From NCBI GenBank assembly GCA_020635285.1, contig JACKAB010000005.1:1-64000 (forward strand): a DNA stretch of 64,000 bases. The letters run 5' to 3'. Shown here piece after piece: positions 6,640 to 16,877 of this stretch. Below the pieces are notes generated by a model. It did no database searches. It saw nothing but the letters and a program-made list of their open reading frames with translations, and was not told where the DNA came from. Position 1 is the stretch's first letter; each line of letters begins with the position of its first letter. A program made the translations under genes and the position numbers. The stretch is from Ignavibacteriales bacterium (lineage in GTDB: Bacteria > Bacteroidota > Ignavibacteria > Ignavibacteriales > Melioribacteraceae).

Positions 6640-7395
6640 ATGCCGTTAAAATCAGAAATACTAATGCTAAGTAAACTAAATCTCAAAAAATTCAGGGATT
6701 CTGAAAATAAATTTATTGTTGAAGGCAAAAGGTTCGTTTCTGAAGGAATTAAAAGTAAATTTAATTGTCTACAAATTTTGATTACAAATGAATTTGAGCA
6801 AAAAGATTTTGAATATTGTAATTATTTAGGTTCTCAAAATAAAAAAATATCAAAAATTAATACCAAAGATTTTACAAAAATATCTTCCACAAAAAATCCT
6901 CAGGGAGTTGCTGCGGTTTTTGAAATTCCAGAAAAAAGTTTTTCAAGTTTTAAAAATGATGAGATAATTATCTGTCTAGAGAATATTTCTGATCCGGGAA
7001 ATGTTGGAACTATTTTAAGGTCTTGCGATTGGTTTGGTGTTAAAACTGTTTTATTAAGTAATGATTGTGCTGAACTTTACAATCCTAAAGTTTTAAGAGC
7101 AAGTATGGGTGCCATTTTTAATCTTAAGATTTTTGAGAATATAAATCTTATTGAAAAGTTAGGTGAGTTAAAAAAGGCAAATTACAAAATTTATTTTGCC
7201 AATATGAACGGAACAAACTATAGTCAAATAAATTACAAACAAAAATCTGTTATTACTTTCTGCAATGAGGCATTTGGACCAACGAAAGAGTTGAAAGATG
7301 TTTGTGATGAAGCAATTACAATTCCTAAAAAGGGTAATATTGAGTCTCTGAATGTTTCTGCGGCAGCGGCAGTAATTCTTTCAAAGCTGCTTTAA
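6640..7395 (+). CDS. TrmH/SpoU-family RNA 2'-O-methyltransferase
   Basis: A 251-residue SPOUT methyltransferase. The first 80 residues form the substrate-binding L30e-like domain (FIVEGKRFVSEGIK). The trefoil-knot catalytic domain follows: motif 1 as NISDPGNVGTILRSCDWFG, with the Asn and Arg expected for catalysis, motif 2 as NEAFGPTKEL, and motif 3 as IPKKGNIESLNVSAAAAVIL. It methylates ribose in rRNA or tRNA using S-adenosylmethionine. The domain layout resembles RlmB/TsnR more than tRNA Gm18 TrmH, but the target base cannot be told from sequence. It is monocistronic and convergent with the DinB gene. Confidence 0.85.
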   Translation: MPLKSEILMLSKLNLKKFRDSENKFIVEGKRFVSEGIKSKFNCLQILITNEFEQKDFEYCNYLGSQNKKISKINTKDFTKISSTKNPQGVAAVFEIPEKSFSSFKNDEIIICLENISDPGNVGTILRSCDWFGVKTVLLSNDCAELYNPKVLRASMGAIFNLKIFENINLIEKLGELKKANYKIYFANMNGTNYSQINYKQKSVITFCNEAFGPTKELKDVCDEAITIPKKGNIESLNVSAAAAVILSKLL

Positions 7396-7452
7396 ATAAT
7401 TACATAACTAAAATTGTAAATAGCCAATTCTTTCAGAAAAAAACAAACACAT

Positions 7453-7908
7453 TTAACAATAATAAATGAAATCAATTATTACCGGCTCAATATTATTCAT
7501 TCTTAATATTTGATTTATTTGTCCACGGTGATACGTTGAATGATTAATAACATGTTGAAAAATATCTTGATAAGAACGAGAGTTCTCCTCACCCTTAGAA
7601 TTTTTATAAACACATAATTTTTCAAATTTTTTATCATTCATTCTGGTTATATATTTATTCCATCCTTTATGGCTATTTATTGAAAGAACTTCTAATTCTT
7701 GAATCGAATATTCATCCCACAAAAATATATTGTAACTTTTAGTTCCTTTAACTCGTTCCAACCAAGTATCCTGCGCTGCGATAATATGACTAAAAATTTT
7801 ATGAGGATCTAATCCATCAAAATTATGATTTACATTTTTCAGCTTGAATATAATTTTATCATTTGCCCAATTATTATATTCAAACAAATCTAAAAAATAC
7901 TTTTTCAT
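7453..7908 (-). CDS. DinB-family protein
   Basis: A 151-residue four-helix-bundle protein of the DinB/YfiT type. The family pattern is visible: FEYNNWANDKI at the N-terminus, HIIAAQDTWLERV with the first metal-binding His, and HVINHSTYHRGQINQIL near residue 125 with the second and third His. Members bind a divalent metal; several are thiol S-transferases, for example with bacillithiol. A bacillithiol reductase homologue (ypdA) lies 7 kb away, which makes a thiol-transferase role plausible but unproven. It starts 7 bases before the end of the amylase gene on the same strand. Confidence 0.75.
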   Translation of the reverse strand: MKKYFLDLFEYNNWANDKIIFKLKNVNHNFDGLDPHKIFSHIIAAQDTWLERVKGTKSYNIFLWDEYSIQELEVLSINSHKGWNKYITRMNDKKFEKLCVYKNSKGEENSRSYQDIFQHVINHSTYHRGQINQILRMNNIEPVIIDFIYYC

Positions 7909-7915
7909 TTTTTAA

Positions 7916-10739
7916 CTACTTCAATAAAATCATTTTTTTTGTTTCTAAGAATTCTCCAGATTTTAATCTATAAAAATATATTCCACTTGTAAGTGATGTG
8001 GCATCAAATTGAACTTGATAATTTCCAGGGCTTTGATTTCATTTACCAAGGTAGCAACTTCCTTCCCTAAAATGTCATAAATCTTTAATACAGTATTATT
8101 TGAGTGCCCAACATTATTTATCTCTGGAATTGAAAAATTAATTGTAGTCGTTGGATTAAATGGATTAGGATAATTTTGAGACATGTCAAATTTTAGCGGA
8201 ACTAATTCATTTTCTTTTTCAATATTTAATAATATATCTGCTTCCGGTGTTGGAAGCTTTTTGTAGTATAAATATGAAATTCACCCGGTTGAAGAGGTAT
8301 TGAAATTTGAGTATCCGTGACATCAATACTATCGCCGCTAAAATAGTTATACCACATTCCTGTATTTTGGAAACTAGGACTAATAGATCTTTCAACTACA
8401 TCAAAATTTCCTATAATGGTTGCATTCATTGTTGCATGTGTAAGTTTAATTCTTTTACATAACTATTAAAAGCTATTGAAAAATCTTGAGTCTGAAAAAC
8501 CTCATAATTTTTTTAAGAAAATTTAGTGCCGCATATGTTTTGTATAAGTTTTTCCTAACAAGTTCATCCAAATAGTTCCATTTGATTGGCTTATTGCCAA
8601 TCCTTCCATTATAATCAATACTATAATCGTATCCGAGTTCTCCAAATTGCCAAATCATTTTTGGACCTGGAACTGTAATAAAAAAAGCCGCAGCTAATTT
8701 AATTCTACTTAAAGCTATGTTTAATTCTTTTATACTATAATTTCTGAAGAATTTCCATATTGAAGGTTCTTGTACATTAGTCTTTCTTCATCGTGACTTT
8801 CCATATAACCTACTAGGTTTGGCTTTGTAAAACTATGATTCTTATAAGAAATTCTGCTAAAATCAGATTTACCGCTTTCGCTATATCCCATAGTTGCTTC
8901 GCTGTAATTATAGTTGTTATTTCCCCAAACCATCATTCCATAATCGGTTAAGATTCTTTCTTCTGTATCTGGTGCAAAGTGTTCTAAAATTACATAAGCG
9001 GTTGAATCAAATGCCCAAATACTATCTGCCATTCTTTTTAAAATATTTATTCTACTTTGATCATAATTGCTTCCATCGCCGGGAGTGTTTGTAAAACCTT
9101 TTGTAAAATCATATCTAAAACCATCAAATTTATATTCCTCTAACCAATATTTGTTTATTCTATCCACCAAAATTTTTGTTTGTGGCTTCTCATGATTAAA
9201 ATCATAACCCCAAGAAAAAACTGGATTTGGGCTGTTAACATTATACCAAGGATTTTCGGAGGTTGGTGGACCAAAATTTCCTGAGGAATATAACCGAACA
9301 AAAGAAGATCTTCCGTAAGAATGATTTAGAACTATATCCATAATAACGGCAATATCTCTTTTATGGCACTCATCAATAAATTTCTTTAAATCATTTTTAG
9401 GTCCGTAATATTTATCTGGTGCAAAATAAAATGAGGGATTATAACCCCAACTTTCATTTCCTTCAAATTCATTTATAGGCATTAGTTCAACCGCATTTAT
9501 TCCAAGTTTCTCCAAGTAATCTAAAGTGTCAATCAAAGTTTTATAATCATGTGTTGCAACAAAATCCCTAATCAGCAGTTCGTATATAATTAAGTTTTCT
9601 TTTTCAGGCTTCACATAATCATTTGCTTCCCACTCAAAAGCAGATTGACCTGTTTCAAAAATGGAAACGGAGAAATATGTTTTATCAGTTGGGTACGGTA
9701 TTAAATTAGGATATGTTGCGTCAGTTATATCACTATCTTCTTCCTCCAAAATTTTATCAGAATAAGGATCAGCAATTCTCAGATTACCGTCTACTACATA
9801 TTGGAATCGATATTCTTTATTTGGCGTAAGGTTTGTTAAATTCAGCCAATAAATTGTACTATCTGGAGTTAGCTTAAAATAATATTTATCATCGAACAAC
9901 CATGATGATGGTGCGGTTTGATCAAATTCCCAATTGTTAAAATCTCCAATGGCGTAAACAAATTTTTTCTTTGGAGCATATAGAGCAAGTGTAACCGTAT
10001 TGTTATCTATATAGTTAATTCCAGGTAATAAACCTGAGGGCAATTCTTCAATTGTTAAATTAGATCTAATTATAAAACTAACTGAATCCGAGTAGATATT
10101 TCCATTATGGTATGCGATATATTTTAGCCACTGTCTGCCAGACTCTTTTGCAAAAAATGAGATGAATAATGTGTCATCAGTTGTTTGCCATATTGGTAAG
10201 TCATCTAAATAGACAATAAGACTATCCGAACCATTTGTTACAGCTGTAAGATCAATTTTCTCTCCAGGCAATGGATAAAAATTTATTGACTCAGTATCTA
10301 GTAATTTTAGATTAAATCCTTCTTCATAAATTTCGATAAACAAATCTTCAGTTTGCTTGCTTTTATCCGCACTGCGTAGTACAAAATTAAGTGACGTAAT
10401 ATGTTCATTTGATTCTATTCCAATATAATATGTGCGAGGATTAGGAATTGTAATTTTATAGATATCAGGACTTACTCTAATGAGAGTTGGTTGAATAGTA
10501 TTGTCTCCCCATTCACCAATAACATGCTGCCAATTACCTAGATTAGTATTCACACCGGTATGTGCATATAGAACTCCAGTATAACCAATTAATGTTGTGT
10601 TACTCATTTCTTTGATGTTAAATGTGATTTCAACTTGAGCGTTTTCTGTTGGAAATTGTGGAACAGTAATAATGGCTTGGGCAAAAATCATTAAAGAAAA
10701 TAATTGTAGTAGTGCCACAACTAAAGTGAATTTTTTCAT
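7916..10739 (-). CDS. Secreted GH13 alpha-amylase-family enzyme with type IX sorting domain (frame-broken)
   Basis: It starts ATG 10739 with a signal peptide (MKKFTLVVALLQLFSLMIFAQ). A beta-sandwich N-terminal region and a CBM48-like module (VYAIGDFNNW) lead to the GH13 barrel: DIVLNHSYG (region I), GFRYDFTKG (II, nucleophile Asp), VILEHF (III, acid Glu) and GYMESHDEE (IV). After 8730 the protein continues through four frames: NYSIKELNIALSRIKL and KMIWQFGELGYDY, ATIIGNFDVVE, then SQNYPNPFNPTTTINF and a sorting domain ending KKMILLK at 7916-7918. Breaks lie near 8740, 8520, 8445, 8260 and 8035, several in A runs. The enzyme would be exported and cleave alpha-1,4-glucan. Consensus error or decay are both possible. 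Confidence 0.8.
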
Positions 10740-10769
10740 ATTTGAGATCCAATAAATAAAAATAAAATA

Positions 10770-12813
10770 CTAATTAATAAAATCCCAAGCGATGCCAATT
10801 TTAATACCGCCAATTGGAATTGGATAGTAGGGAATTGAATAATAATTGTGTCCGGTTATATTTTCATATGCAAAATAAAATGTTGCTCTATCCTGTATTC
10901 TACCCGCAAGTGTAAAATCTAAACGGTAAGGAGTATTAGTAAGTCCAAAAGAACTAAAAGCTGAATATGTATTGCCAGATAAGTAATAACTAGCAGAAGT
11001 CATATTTTGAAAATCATAAATTTGATAATCAATATTATCTGCATAAAAAAAGTTAAATCCAGTTTTTAGATCTAGATTATTATCGAAAAGAATGTCCCTA
11101 TAATAAATGCCAGCAGTTAAATTATACTTCCCATTTTTTGGAATGAAGGATTGATCATTGGATAAAATGTAATTTCCGTTAAACAGAGTTTCTAATTTCC
11201 AAAATCTTAAATTTGAAAAAATATTAATTCCTTCACTTTTTGTTTTTTCTGTAAAAGGGAAAATAATTTGTGATGAGCCTAATTGTATATTCTCATTATT
11301 ATAGATAGGTACAGGAGCATTATCAGCTTCAATATTGAAATAAGTTATTGAGGTTCTCAACTCATCTAATATGAATTCTCCGGTGATAAAGAAATTGAGA
11401 TATAATTTTTCTCTAAATTATTTTGGGGAGGAATGCATTTCAGCTAACAAATATGGTTTGTTAAAGTTGGAGATAGCCGGACATTACCTTAAAATAATTA
11501 TTCAATTTAAATTTTAGATCAAAACCAAAACCGTTTGTTCTTTGATTTTCATAATCAGCAACTTTAAAAATACAGCAGGAACTATTAAGCTATCTAAAAT
11601 TGAATATTCAGCAAGTCCCGAAAAATAGTAATTATTCTTTTTACTATAATAATTTATCTGATCAATATTATAATCAATTGCATCTAAGCCTAAAGAAAAT
11701 TTTGTGACCAAATGCTCAAATGATTGTTCGTGTCTTAACGATGTACTCAAGTATGAGTAATAATTATTATTATTAATTCTTGTTCCGTTAGTTAGAGTAT
11801 CTGTTAAGTATTGTTTAAATAATTCTTCTGTAAAATCATATGTAATATTTAATTTTGTAAAACTATTCTTAGACAAATTTCCATAAAGTTCAGTTGAGAC
11901 TTTGTTCATTTTAACAGTTTTATTTCTGTCATTAAAATTTACAGGAGAAAGGTTATTAAATAATCCACTCTGAAGAGACAGCGAAGCGGCCGCAAGGCTT
12001 GTTAAATCAATCCCTCCATTTAATTCAGTATTGGATTTATGATGATAATACTCAACACTGGCAAATAGCTTATCCGAAAATCTGTAAATACTTTTTAAGT
12101 TTGCCTGCCAAACTCCATATTCAAGATTTTTATAAATACCAGAATTACTCAAATTGGAAAAAGTCGAATTGGATATTCTAAAAAATAAACTCAGATCATT
12201 TAAAATCCGTGCACTAAACATTGCGTCTAAAAAAGATTCATCATTAGCTGCTTGATAATATCTTAAACGAGTAAGAGGTTTTGAAGTTATTGAATCTCTA
12301 GTATTTATATTTATAACTGCCGAGTTTGAGTTACTTCCAATTAAAAACCTCGAGTTAGTGGAATGATTTCGATTGATGAAATATTTTCTGCTTGCAGCAA
12401 GTTAAAGTTGTTTGAACCATTCCATCTATTAAAAGAGAAAAATTATTTTCTGCTAAAGAAAAATTATTTTTAGTTTGATTGTACAAAACTGCCTGGTTTG
12501 GTTGTCCGATAAGTCCAAAAGAAAACTGGGAGGTTGCTGGAAGTGCTGTTATAATATCAATATTATTGCGGTAATTATCAAAATCTATTTCCTTTTTGTT
12601 CGAGTAAAGGTTGAAAGAAAAGAATAATTTTTTGTTATTACTGGTTTAAATGAGTTTTGACTTCTCAATGGTTTTGTTTTTGCCGAATCAACAGATGTGT
12701 CGTTCCTCCAATGTTTATAGGGGCCTTAGTCGTATCAGTAATATCAACTTGAGCAAATATTATTTTTGATAAGAATAAAATTAAGATCAAAATAGGTGTA
12801 ATAATTTTTTCAT
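10770..12813 (-). CDS. TonB-plug-like outer-membrane beta-barrel protein (frame-broken)
   Basis: It starts at CAT 12811-12813 on plus. With one base restored in an A run, the product begins MKKIITPILILILFLS, a signal peptide ending FAQ. A plug-like stretch follows in pieces (NNIDIITALPATSQFS, SLLIDGMVQ, ISSIEIIPLTRGF, SAVINIS), then long stretches of alternating aromatic beta-strands (11514-12221 and 10770-11360). The C-terminus GGIKIGIAWDFIN is typical of an outer-membrane barrel. At least six frame breaks are needed. It lies 30 bases upstream of the amylase on the same strand, so it probably imports or binds the products of starch cleavage; that link is inferred. Confidence 0.6.
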
Positions 12814-13068
12814 TTTAATAATTTCTGTAAAATTTTGTTAAGAAATTTACCTAAAAAACTATAATATATATTTTTGATAAAATACAAAAATCGTCTCAAT
12901 AAATAATTTGAGAGGAAAAGCAACTTTAAAAACCGTTAAAGTTCAATAGCTGTAAGGGTCAAAATAGTTTCAAAAAAAAATAAAAAAAATGAAAAATATT
13001 TTTTTTTATTAAATAAAATAATTATCTTTTCGATGCATTCATTAACTAACAAACAAAAAGGAACAAAA
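12814..13068. other. AT-rich intergenic region upstream of the HU-like gene
   Basis: A 255-base divergent gap. It has A/T homopolymers near 12968-13010 and a small TCTCAA/TTGAGA inverted repeat near 12893-12914. TATTTTTG at 12869-12876 fits the Bacteroidetes-type -7 element (TAnnTTTG), but I see no well-spaced -33 box, so no promoter is claimed. No gene is seen. Confidence 0.4.
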
Positions 13069-13674
13069 ATGGCAAAAGCAAAACCTGCAGCAAAAAAAGT
13101 TGCTGCTAAAAAAGCTGCTCCAAAGAAAAAAGTTGCTGCTAAAAAAGTTGCTGCTAAAAAAGCTGCTCCAAAAAAAGCCGCTGCTAAAAAAGCAACTGCT
13201 AAAAAAGCTGTAGCTAAGAAAGCTGCTCCAAAGAAAAAAGTTGCTGCTAAGAAAGCTGCTCCAAAAAAAGCCGCCGCTAAAAAAGCTGCTCCAAAGAAAA
13301 AAGTAACTGCTAAAAAAGCTGCAGCAAAAAACAGTGCAGTTAAAAAAGTTGCTGCTAAAAAACCAGCTGCTAAAAAACCAGTTGCTCCTAAAGGTTCTTA
13401 CACTAAAGGAGATATCATTGATCATTTAGCTTTTACTCTAGATGTTACTAAGAAAAAAGCTAATGATTTTGTTGATGAGTTTGTTGCTCTTGTTGGCAAA
13501 AATGCAAAAAAAGAATTTACAATTCCTGGCTTAGGTAAATTCTATACAGCAAAAACTAAAAAGAGAAATGGAAGAAACCCTTCAACTGGTCAAGCAATTG
13601 TTATTCCAGCAAAGAATAAAGTTAAATTCAGAGTTGGAAAAGCTTTGCAGGATACTGTTTTTCCAAGTAAATAA
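13069..13674 (+). CDS. HU/IHF-family DNA-binding protein with histone-H1-like tail
   Basis: The start is ATG 13069, preceded by AAAAAGGA, rather than the ATG at 13033. Residues 1-110 consist almost only of Ala, Lys, Pro and Val in repeats of the type KKVAAKKAAPK, resembling the C-terminal tail of histone H1. Residues 115-200 are a complete HU fold: TKGDIIDHLAFTLDVTKKKANDFVDEFV, then IPGLGKFYTAKTKKRNGRNPSTGQ, with the minor-groove beta arm and its Pro, and IPAKNKVKFRVGKAL. HU dimers bend and compact DNA; the tail should add non-specific, charge-based binding. It is monocistronic with a strong terminator, as expected for an abundant nucleoid protein. Confidence 0.9.
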   Translation: MAKAKPAAKKVAAKKAAPKKKVAAKKVAAKKAAPKKAAAKKATAKKAVAKKAAPKKKVAAKKAAPKKAAAKKAAPKKKVTAKKAAAKNSAVKKVAAKKPAAKKPVAPKGSYTKGDIIDHLAFTLDVTKKKANDFVDEFVALVGKNAKKEFTIPGLGKFYTAKTKKRNGRNPSTGQAIVIPAKNKVKFRVGKALQDTVFPSK

Positions 13675-13698
13675 TTAAGTGCTAAATACACTTGTGTT

Positions 13699-13726
13699 AA
13701 AAGTCCGGTTTATACCGGACTTTTTA
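13699..13726 (+). terminator. Rho-independent terminator of the HU-like gene
   Basis: AAAAGTCCGG (13699-13708) and CCGGACTTTT (13715-13724) form a 10-bp stem with a 6-base loop, followed by further T residues to 13730. It lies 25 bases after the stop. Confidence 0.92.
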
Positions 13727-13745
13727 TTTTAAACCAATCTTAAAA

Positions 13746-14249
13746 TCACTTTATTCTTTTTGGTGTATTATCCATTGCAATTTTTTGAATACTTTTAAGC
13801 AGACTCTCATAAAGTTCTTTCGGGACATTGGTCAAAATTAAGGTGAGTAATTTATTGTAATCTTTTATATGTGGACTAATTCCAATAACCGTGTCTTTTG
13901 TTTTAATATATAGAGGCATGTAAGCTCTTCCAGAAAATATACCTCCAGAAATATTTTCAATTTCTGAATGTTTAATTTTTATTTCGCGATTATTAAAAAC
14001 AAAATCCGAGCAGAGCATTTCTTCATTGTTAATATCTATTCTAAACGGAAATGAACGGTACATTTTCAGATAAAATCTGTTAAGGACATAGAGTAAAATT
14101 ATATTTATTAATAATGGAAATATAAATTTCCAATTTGCGATAAGGCCCAAAACTGAAATTAAGAAATAAATTAACAGAATTAAGTTTGCTGGAATGCTTG
14201 CATAACGGTAAAGCAATTTAGGAATTAAAGAATATTTAAATGTTTTCAT
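13746..14249 (-). CDS. Membrane-anchored PH-like hypothetical protein
   Basis: About 167 residues from ATG 14249 (a TTG at 14261 would add four). Two membrane helices sit at residues 17-60 (LILLIYFLISVLGLIANW and FPLLINIILLYVL). The soluble C-terminal 100 residues alternate beta-strands (FRIDINNEEMLCSDFVF, IKIKHSEIENISGG, MPLYIKTKDTVIGISP) and end in a helix, the layout of bacterial PH-domain (DUF304/YdbT-like) proteins. I cannot assign a function. It is divergent from ypdA and convergent with the HU-like gene. Confidence 0.55.
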   Translation of the reverse strand: MKTFKYSLIPKLLYRYASIPANLILLIYFLISVLGLIANWKFIFPLLINIILLYVLNRFYLKMYRSFPFRIDINNEEMLCSDFVFNNREIKIKHSEIENISGGIFSGRAYMPLYIKTKDTVIGISPHIKDYNKLLTLILTNVPKELYESLLKSIQKIAMDNTPKRIK

Positions 14250-14345
14250 GATTAAGATCAAGTTGATTAAAAATTTTATTGAATTTTAATATTTATATTT
14301 ATGAATAAAAATATTAAAAGTTACTCTTAAAATAAGATAAAAAAT

Positions 14346-15326
14346 ATGAACGATTTGAATATAAATTATGACGTAATAATCATTGGAGCTGGACCAATAG
14401 GTTTAGCGTGCGGAATTGAAGCAACTAAAAATAATCTTTCACATATAATTCTGGAAAAAGGATGTTTGGTAAATTCAATTTATCATTACCCAACCAATAT
14501 GGTTTTCTTCTCTACTTCGGAAAGATTAGAGATTGGAGATGTGCCATTTATTTCGCACGGAGTTAAACCAACAAGAAGCGAAGCTCTTGAATATTACAGA
14601 CGGGTTAAGGAAAAATGGAATCTAAATGTATATACTTATGAAGCTGTAAAATCTGTGTTAAAGGAAGGAAATGTATTTAAAGTTTCTTCAGAGAAAGTAA
14701 ATTATATTTCCCAAAAAGTAATTGTTGCAACCGGATTTTATGACTATCCAAATTTGATGAATATTCCCGGCGAGGAACTTAAAAAAGTAAAACATTATTA
14801 TCACGAACCGCATCCTTATGCAGATAAAAAAATTATTGTAATCGGAGGAGGGAATTCTGCAGTTGACGTTGCATTGGAAACCTACAGAAGAGGAGCTGAA
14901 GTTACGATTGTTTTGCGTGGTGATAGTTTAGAAGAAAATGTTAAGTACTGGGTTAAGCCGGATATTGAAAATAGAATTAAAGAAAAAGAAATTACTGCTT
15001 TTTTTAATTCAACAGTGAAAAAGATAACAGAGGATAGTGTAGAAATTGAAACACCGGAAGGACAAAAAATAATTCCAAATGATTTTGTCTTAGCAATGAC
15101 AGGTTATAAACCAGACTTTTCTTTTCTTGAAAAAATGGGAATCCAAATTTTAAACAATGAACAAAAAACTCCTGTGCATAATGAGGAAAATTATGAAACT
15201 AATATCAAAGGTTTATACCTTGCCGGAGTAGTATGTGGGGGAATGAATACGGGAATTTGGTTTATTGAAAATTCCAGAGTTCACGCACCAATAATCTTTG
15301 AGCACATTTTGAAAAATATTAATTGA
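14346..15326 (+). CDS. ypdA: YpdA-family bacillithiol disulfide reductase
   Basis: A 326-residue single-domain flavoprotein. The FAD-binding Rossmann motif is at the start (VIIIGAGPIGLACGIEA) and the NADPH-binding motif is near residue 163 (IIVIGGGNSAVDVALE). The segment NMVFFSTSERLEIGDVPF is characteristic of YpdA and replaces the CxxC redox pair of thioredoxin reductases. The enzyme uses NADPH to reduce oxidised bacillithiol, so the organism probably makes bacillithiol or a related thiol; the biosynthetic genes are not in view. Its stop overlaps the end of the convergent sugar dehydrogenase gene by 8 bases. Confidence 0.85.
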   Translation: MNDLNINYDVIIIGAGPIGLACGIEATKNNLSHIILEKGCLVNSIYHYPTNMVFFSTSERLEIGDVPFISHGVKPTRSEALEYYRRVKEKWNLNVYTYEAVKSVLKEGNVFKVSSEKVNYISQKVIVATGFYDYPNLMNIPGEELKKVKHYYHEPHPYADKKIIVIGGGNSAVDVALETYRRGAEVTIVLRGDSLEENVKYWVKPDIENRIKEKEITAFFNSTVKKITEDSVEIETPEGQKIIPNDFVLAMTGYKPDFSFLEKMGIQILNNEQKTPVHNEENYETNIKGLYLAGVVCGGMNTGIWFIENSRVHAPIIFEHILKNIN

Positions 15327-16762
15327 CCAAAGTCATTTTTTTAGTTTGAATAGAATTATCAGTTATCAAAGTATAAAAATATATTCCTGCACTTAATCCA
15401 CCGGCATTAAAATTTACTGAATAACTGCCGGGCTTCTTAATTTCACTAATCAATGTTTTTATTTCCTTCCCGAGAACATCATAAACTTTTAGTTTGATAA
15501 AACCAGATGCATCATTAGAAACTGTATAATTTATGACCGTGCTTGGGTTAAAAGGATTTGGATAATTTTGGAAGAGTTCAACTCTATTAGAATTTCACTC
15601 TCAACTGAATTTACATTATCAGAAACAATTTTATAAATGCCTCCTTGATAATCAGCGAAGAACAAATTCTTTTCTTCATCAACACCAAAAGAAGAAATAT
15701 TTCCGTTAAATTTAGTGATAAAGGTATTCTCCGAATTTGATAAATCGAATGCCCATATATTTCCAGAAACGTAATCTGCATAAATATATTTATTTTTAGT
15801 TCATTGTTGTTTTCACCTTCGTAAACATAGCCGCCTGTAATAGAATAACCTCCTTCTGGATTGTGTCCATATTCCCAAACCGGCAATATTAATCCATCTT
15901 GATTGCAGTTGCTGCTTGGGTTATAGCAATGATTACCTTCCATAATTCTCCAGCCATAGTTACCGCCACTTTCAATTATATCAATTTCTTCCCATTCACC
16001 TTGACCAACATCGGCAGCCCAAAGTTTTCCAGTACTATCAAAACTAAATCTCCATGGATTTCTTAATCCATAAGCATAAATTTCTCCTAAAGAACCATCA
16101 GAATTACCTTTAAAAGGATTATCATTTGGAATAGAATACTTTTTCCCATTAGCTTCATTATTAACATCTATTCTTGCAATAGAACCAAGCAGTGTTGTTA
16201 AGTTCTGAGCACGATTTTCAGGATCACCGCCAGACCCACCATCGCCAAAGCTGATGTAAAGAAAACCATCGGGTCCAAAAGCCAATTGTCCTCCGTTATG
16301 GTTTGAGTAAGGCTGTTCAACTTCTAGTAAAATTTCTTCGCTATTTTTTATGGCAGAATCGGGATTATTTGAAACTGTAAATTTTGATATAAGTGTTCTC
16401 CTAGGATTACTAGTTGTGTAATTGAGGAAAAAGACTCCATTTGAATTATAATTTGGATGAAATGCTAATCCCAGCAAACCTTGCTCACCGCCGAATAAAA
16501 CTCTATCTGTTATATCTAGAAAAGTTTTTGCAGATTGAATATCATTATCATTATCGAATACAAATATTTTACCTAATTGCGAAACCACAAATAATCTGTT
16601 AGTTCCATCATTTGGTGTTTGAATATCAACAGGATTTTGGAAACTTAAGTTCGGGAAAGTTCTCTCTATATTTACTTGTGCAAGCGTTTCATCATTTTTG
16701 CATGAGAAGATAAAGACACTTAACAAAACGAAAAGTGAAAATGTATATATAAATTTTAACAT
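15319..16762 (-). CDS. PQQ-dependent aldose sugar dehydrogenase-like protein with type IX sorting domain (frame-broken)
   Basis: It starts ATG 16762 after GGAG. The N-terminus is lipoprotein-like (LLSVFIFSC). The beta-propeller of the Yli/glucose-sorbosone dehydrogenase family follows: LFVVSQLGKIFVFDN, GEQGLLGLAFHPNY, SNHNGGQLAFGPDGFLYISFGDGG, YGLRNPWRFSFD and GNYGWRIMEG. The His and Arg of those motifs are the expected PQQ-site residues. A lost A near 15795 shifts the frame; the protein resumes as NKYIYADYVSGNIWAFDL. A second break near 15585 leads to the sorting domain (FQNYPNPFNPSTVINY, ending KKMTLVN). It would oxidise aldoses, anchored at or beyond the outer membrane. Confidence 0.75.
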
Positions 16763-16877
16763 AAAATTCTCCTTTGCTAATTAAATTCTGTAATGTATTC
16801 AAACTATAATAAAGATAACATTTTTATTAAATGAATTCTGTGCAAAAAGAATATCGTTAAAATCTATGTGAATTTAA

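Noticed and set aside
13069..13400. Repeats in the HU tail as a CRISPR array
   Set aside because: The units are short, contiguous, in frame and encode Lys/Ala/Pro; there are no spacers.
13042..13425. Long Ser/Phe-rich open frame on the minus strand opposite the HU tail
   Set aside because: It is the antisense shadow of the repeated Lys/Ala codons and has no start signal.
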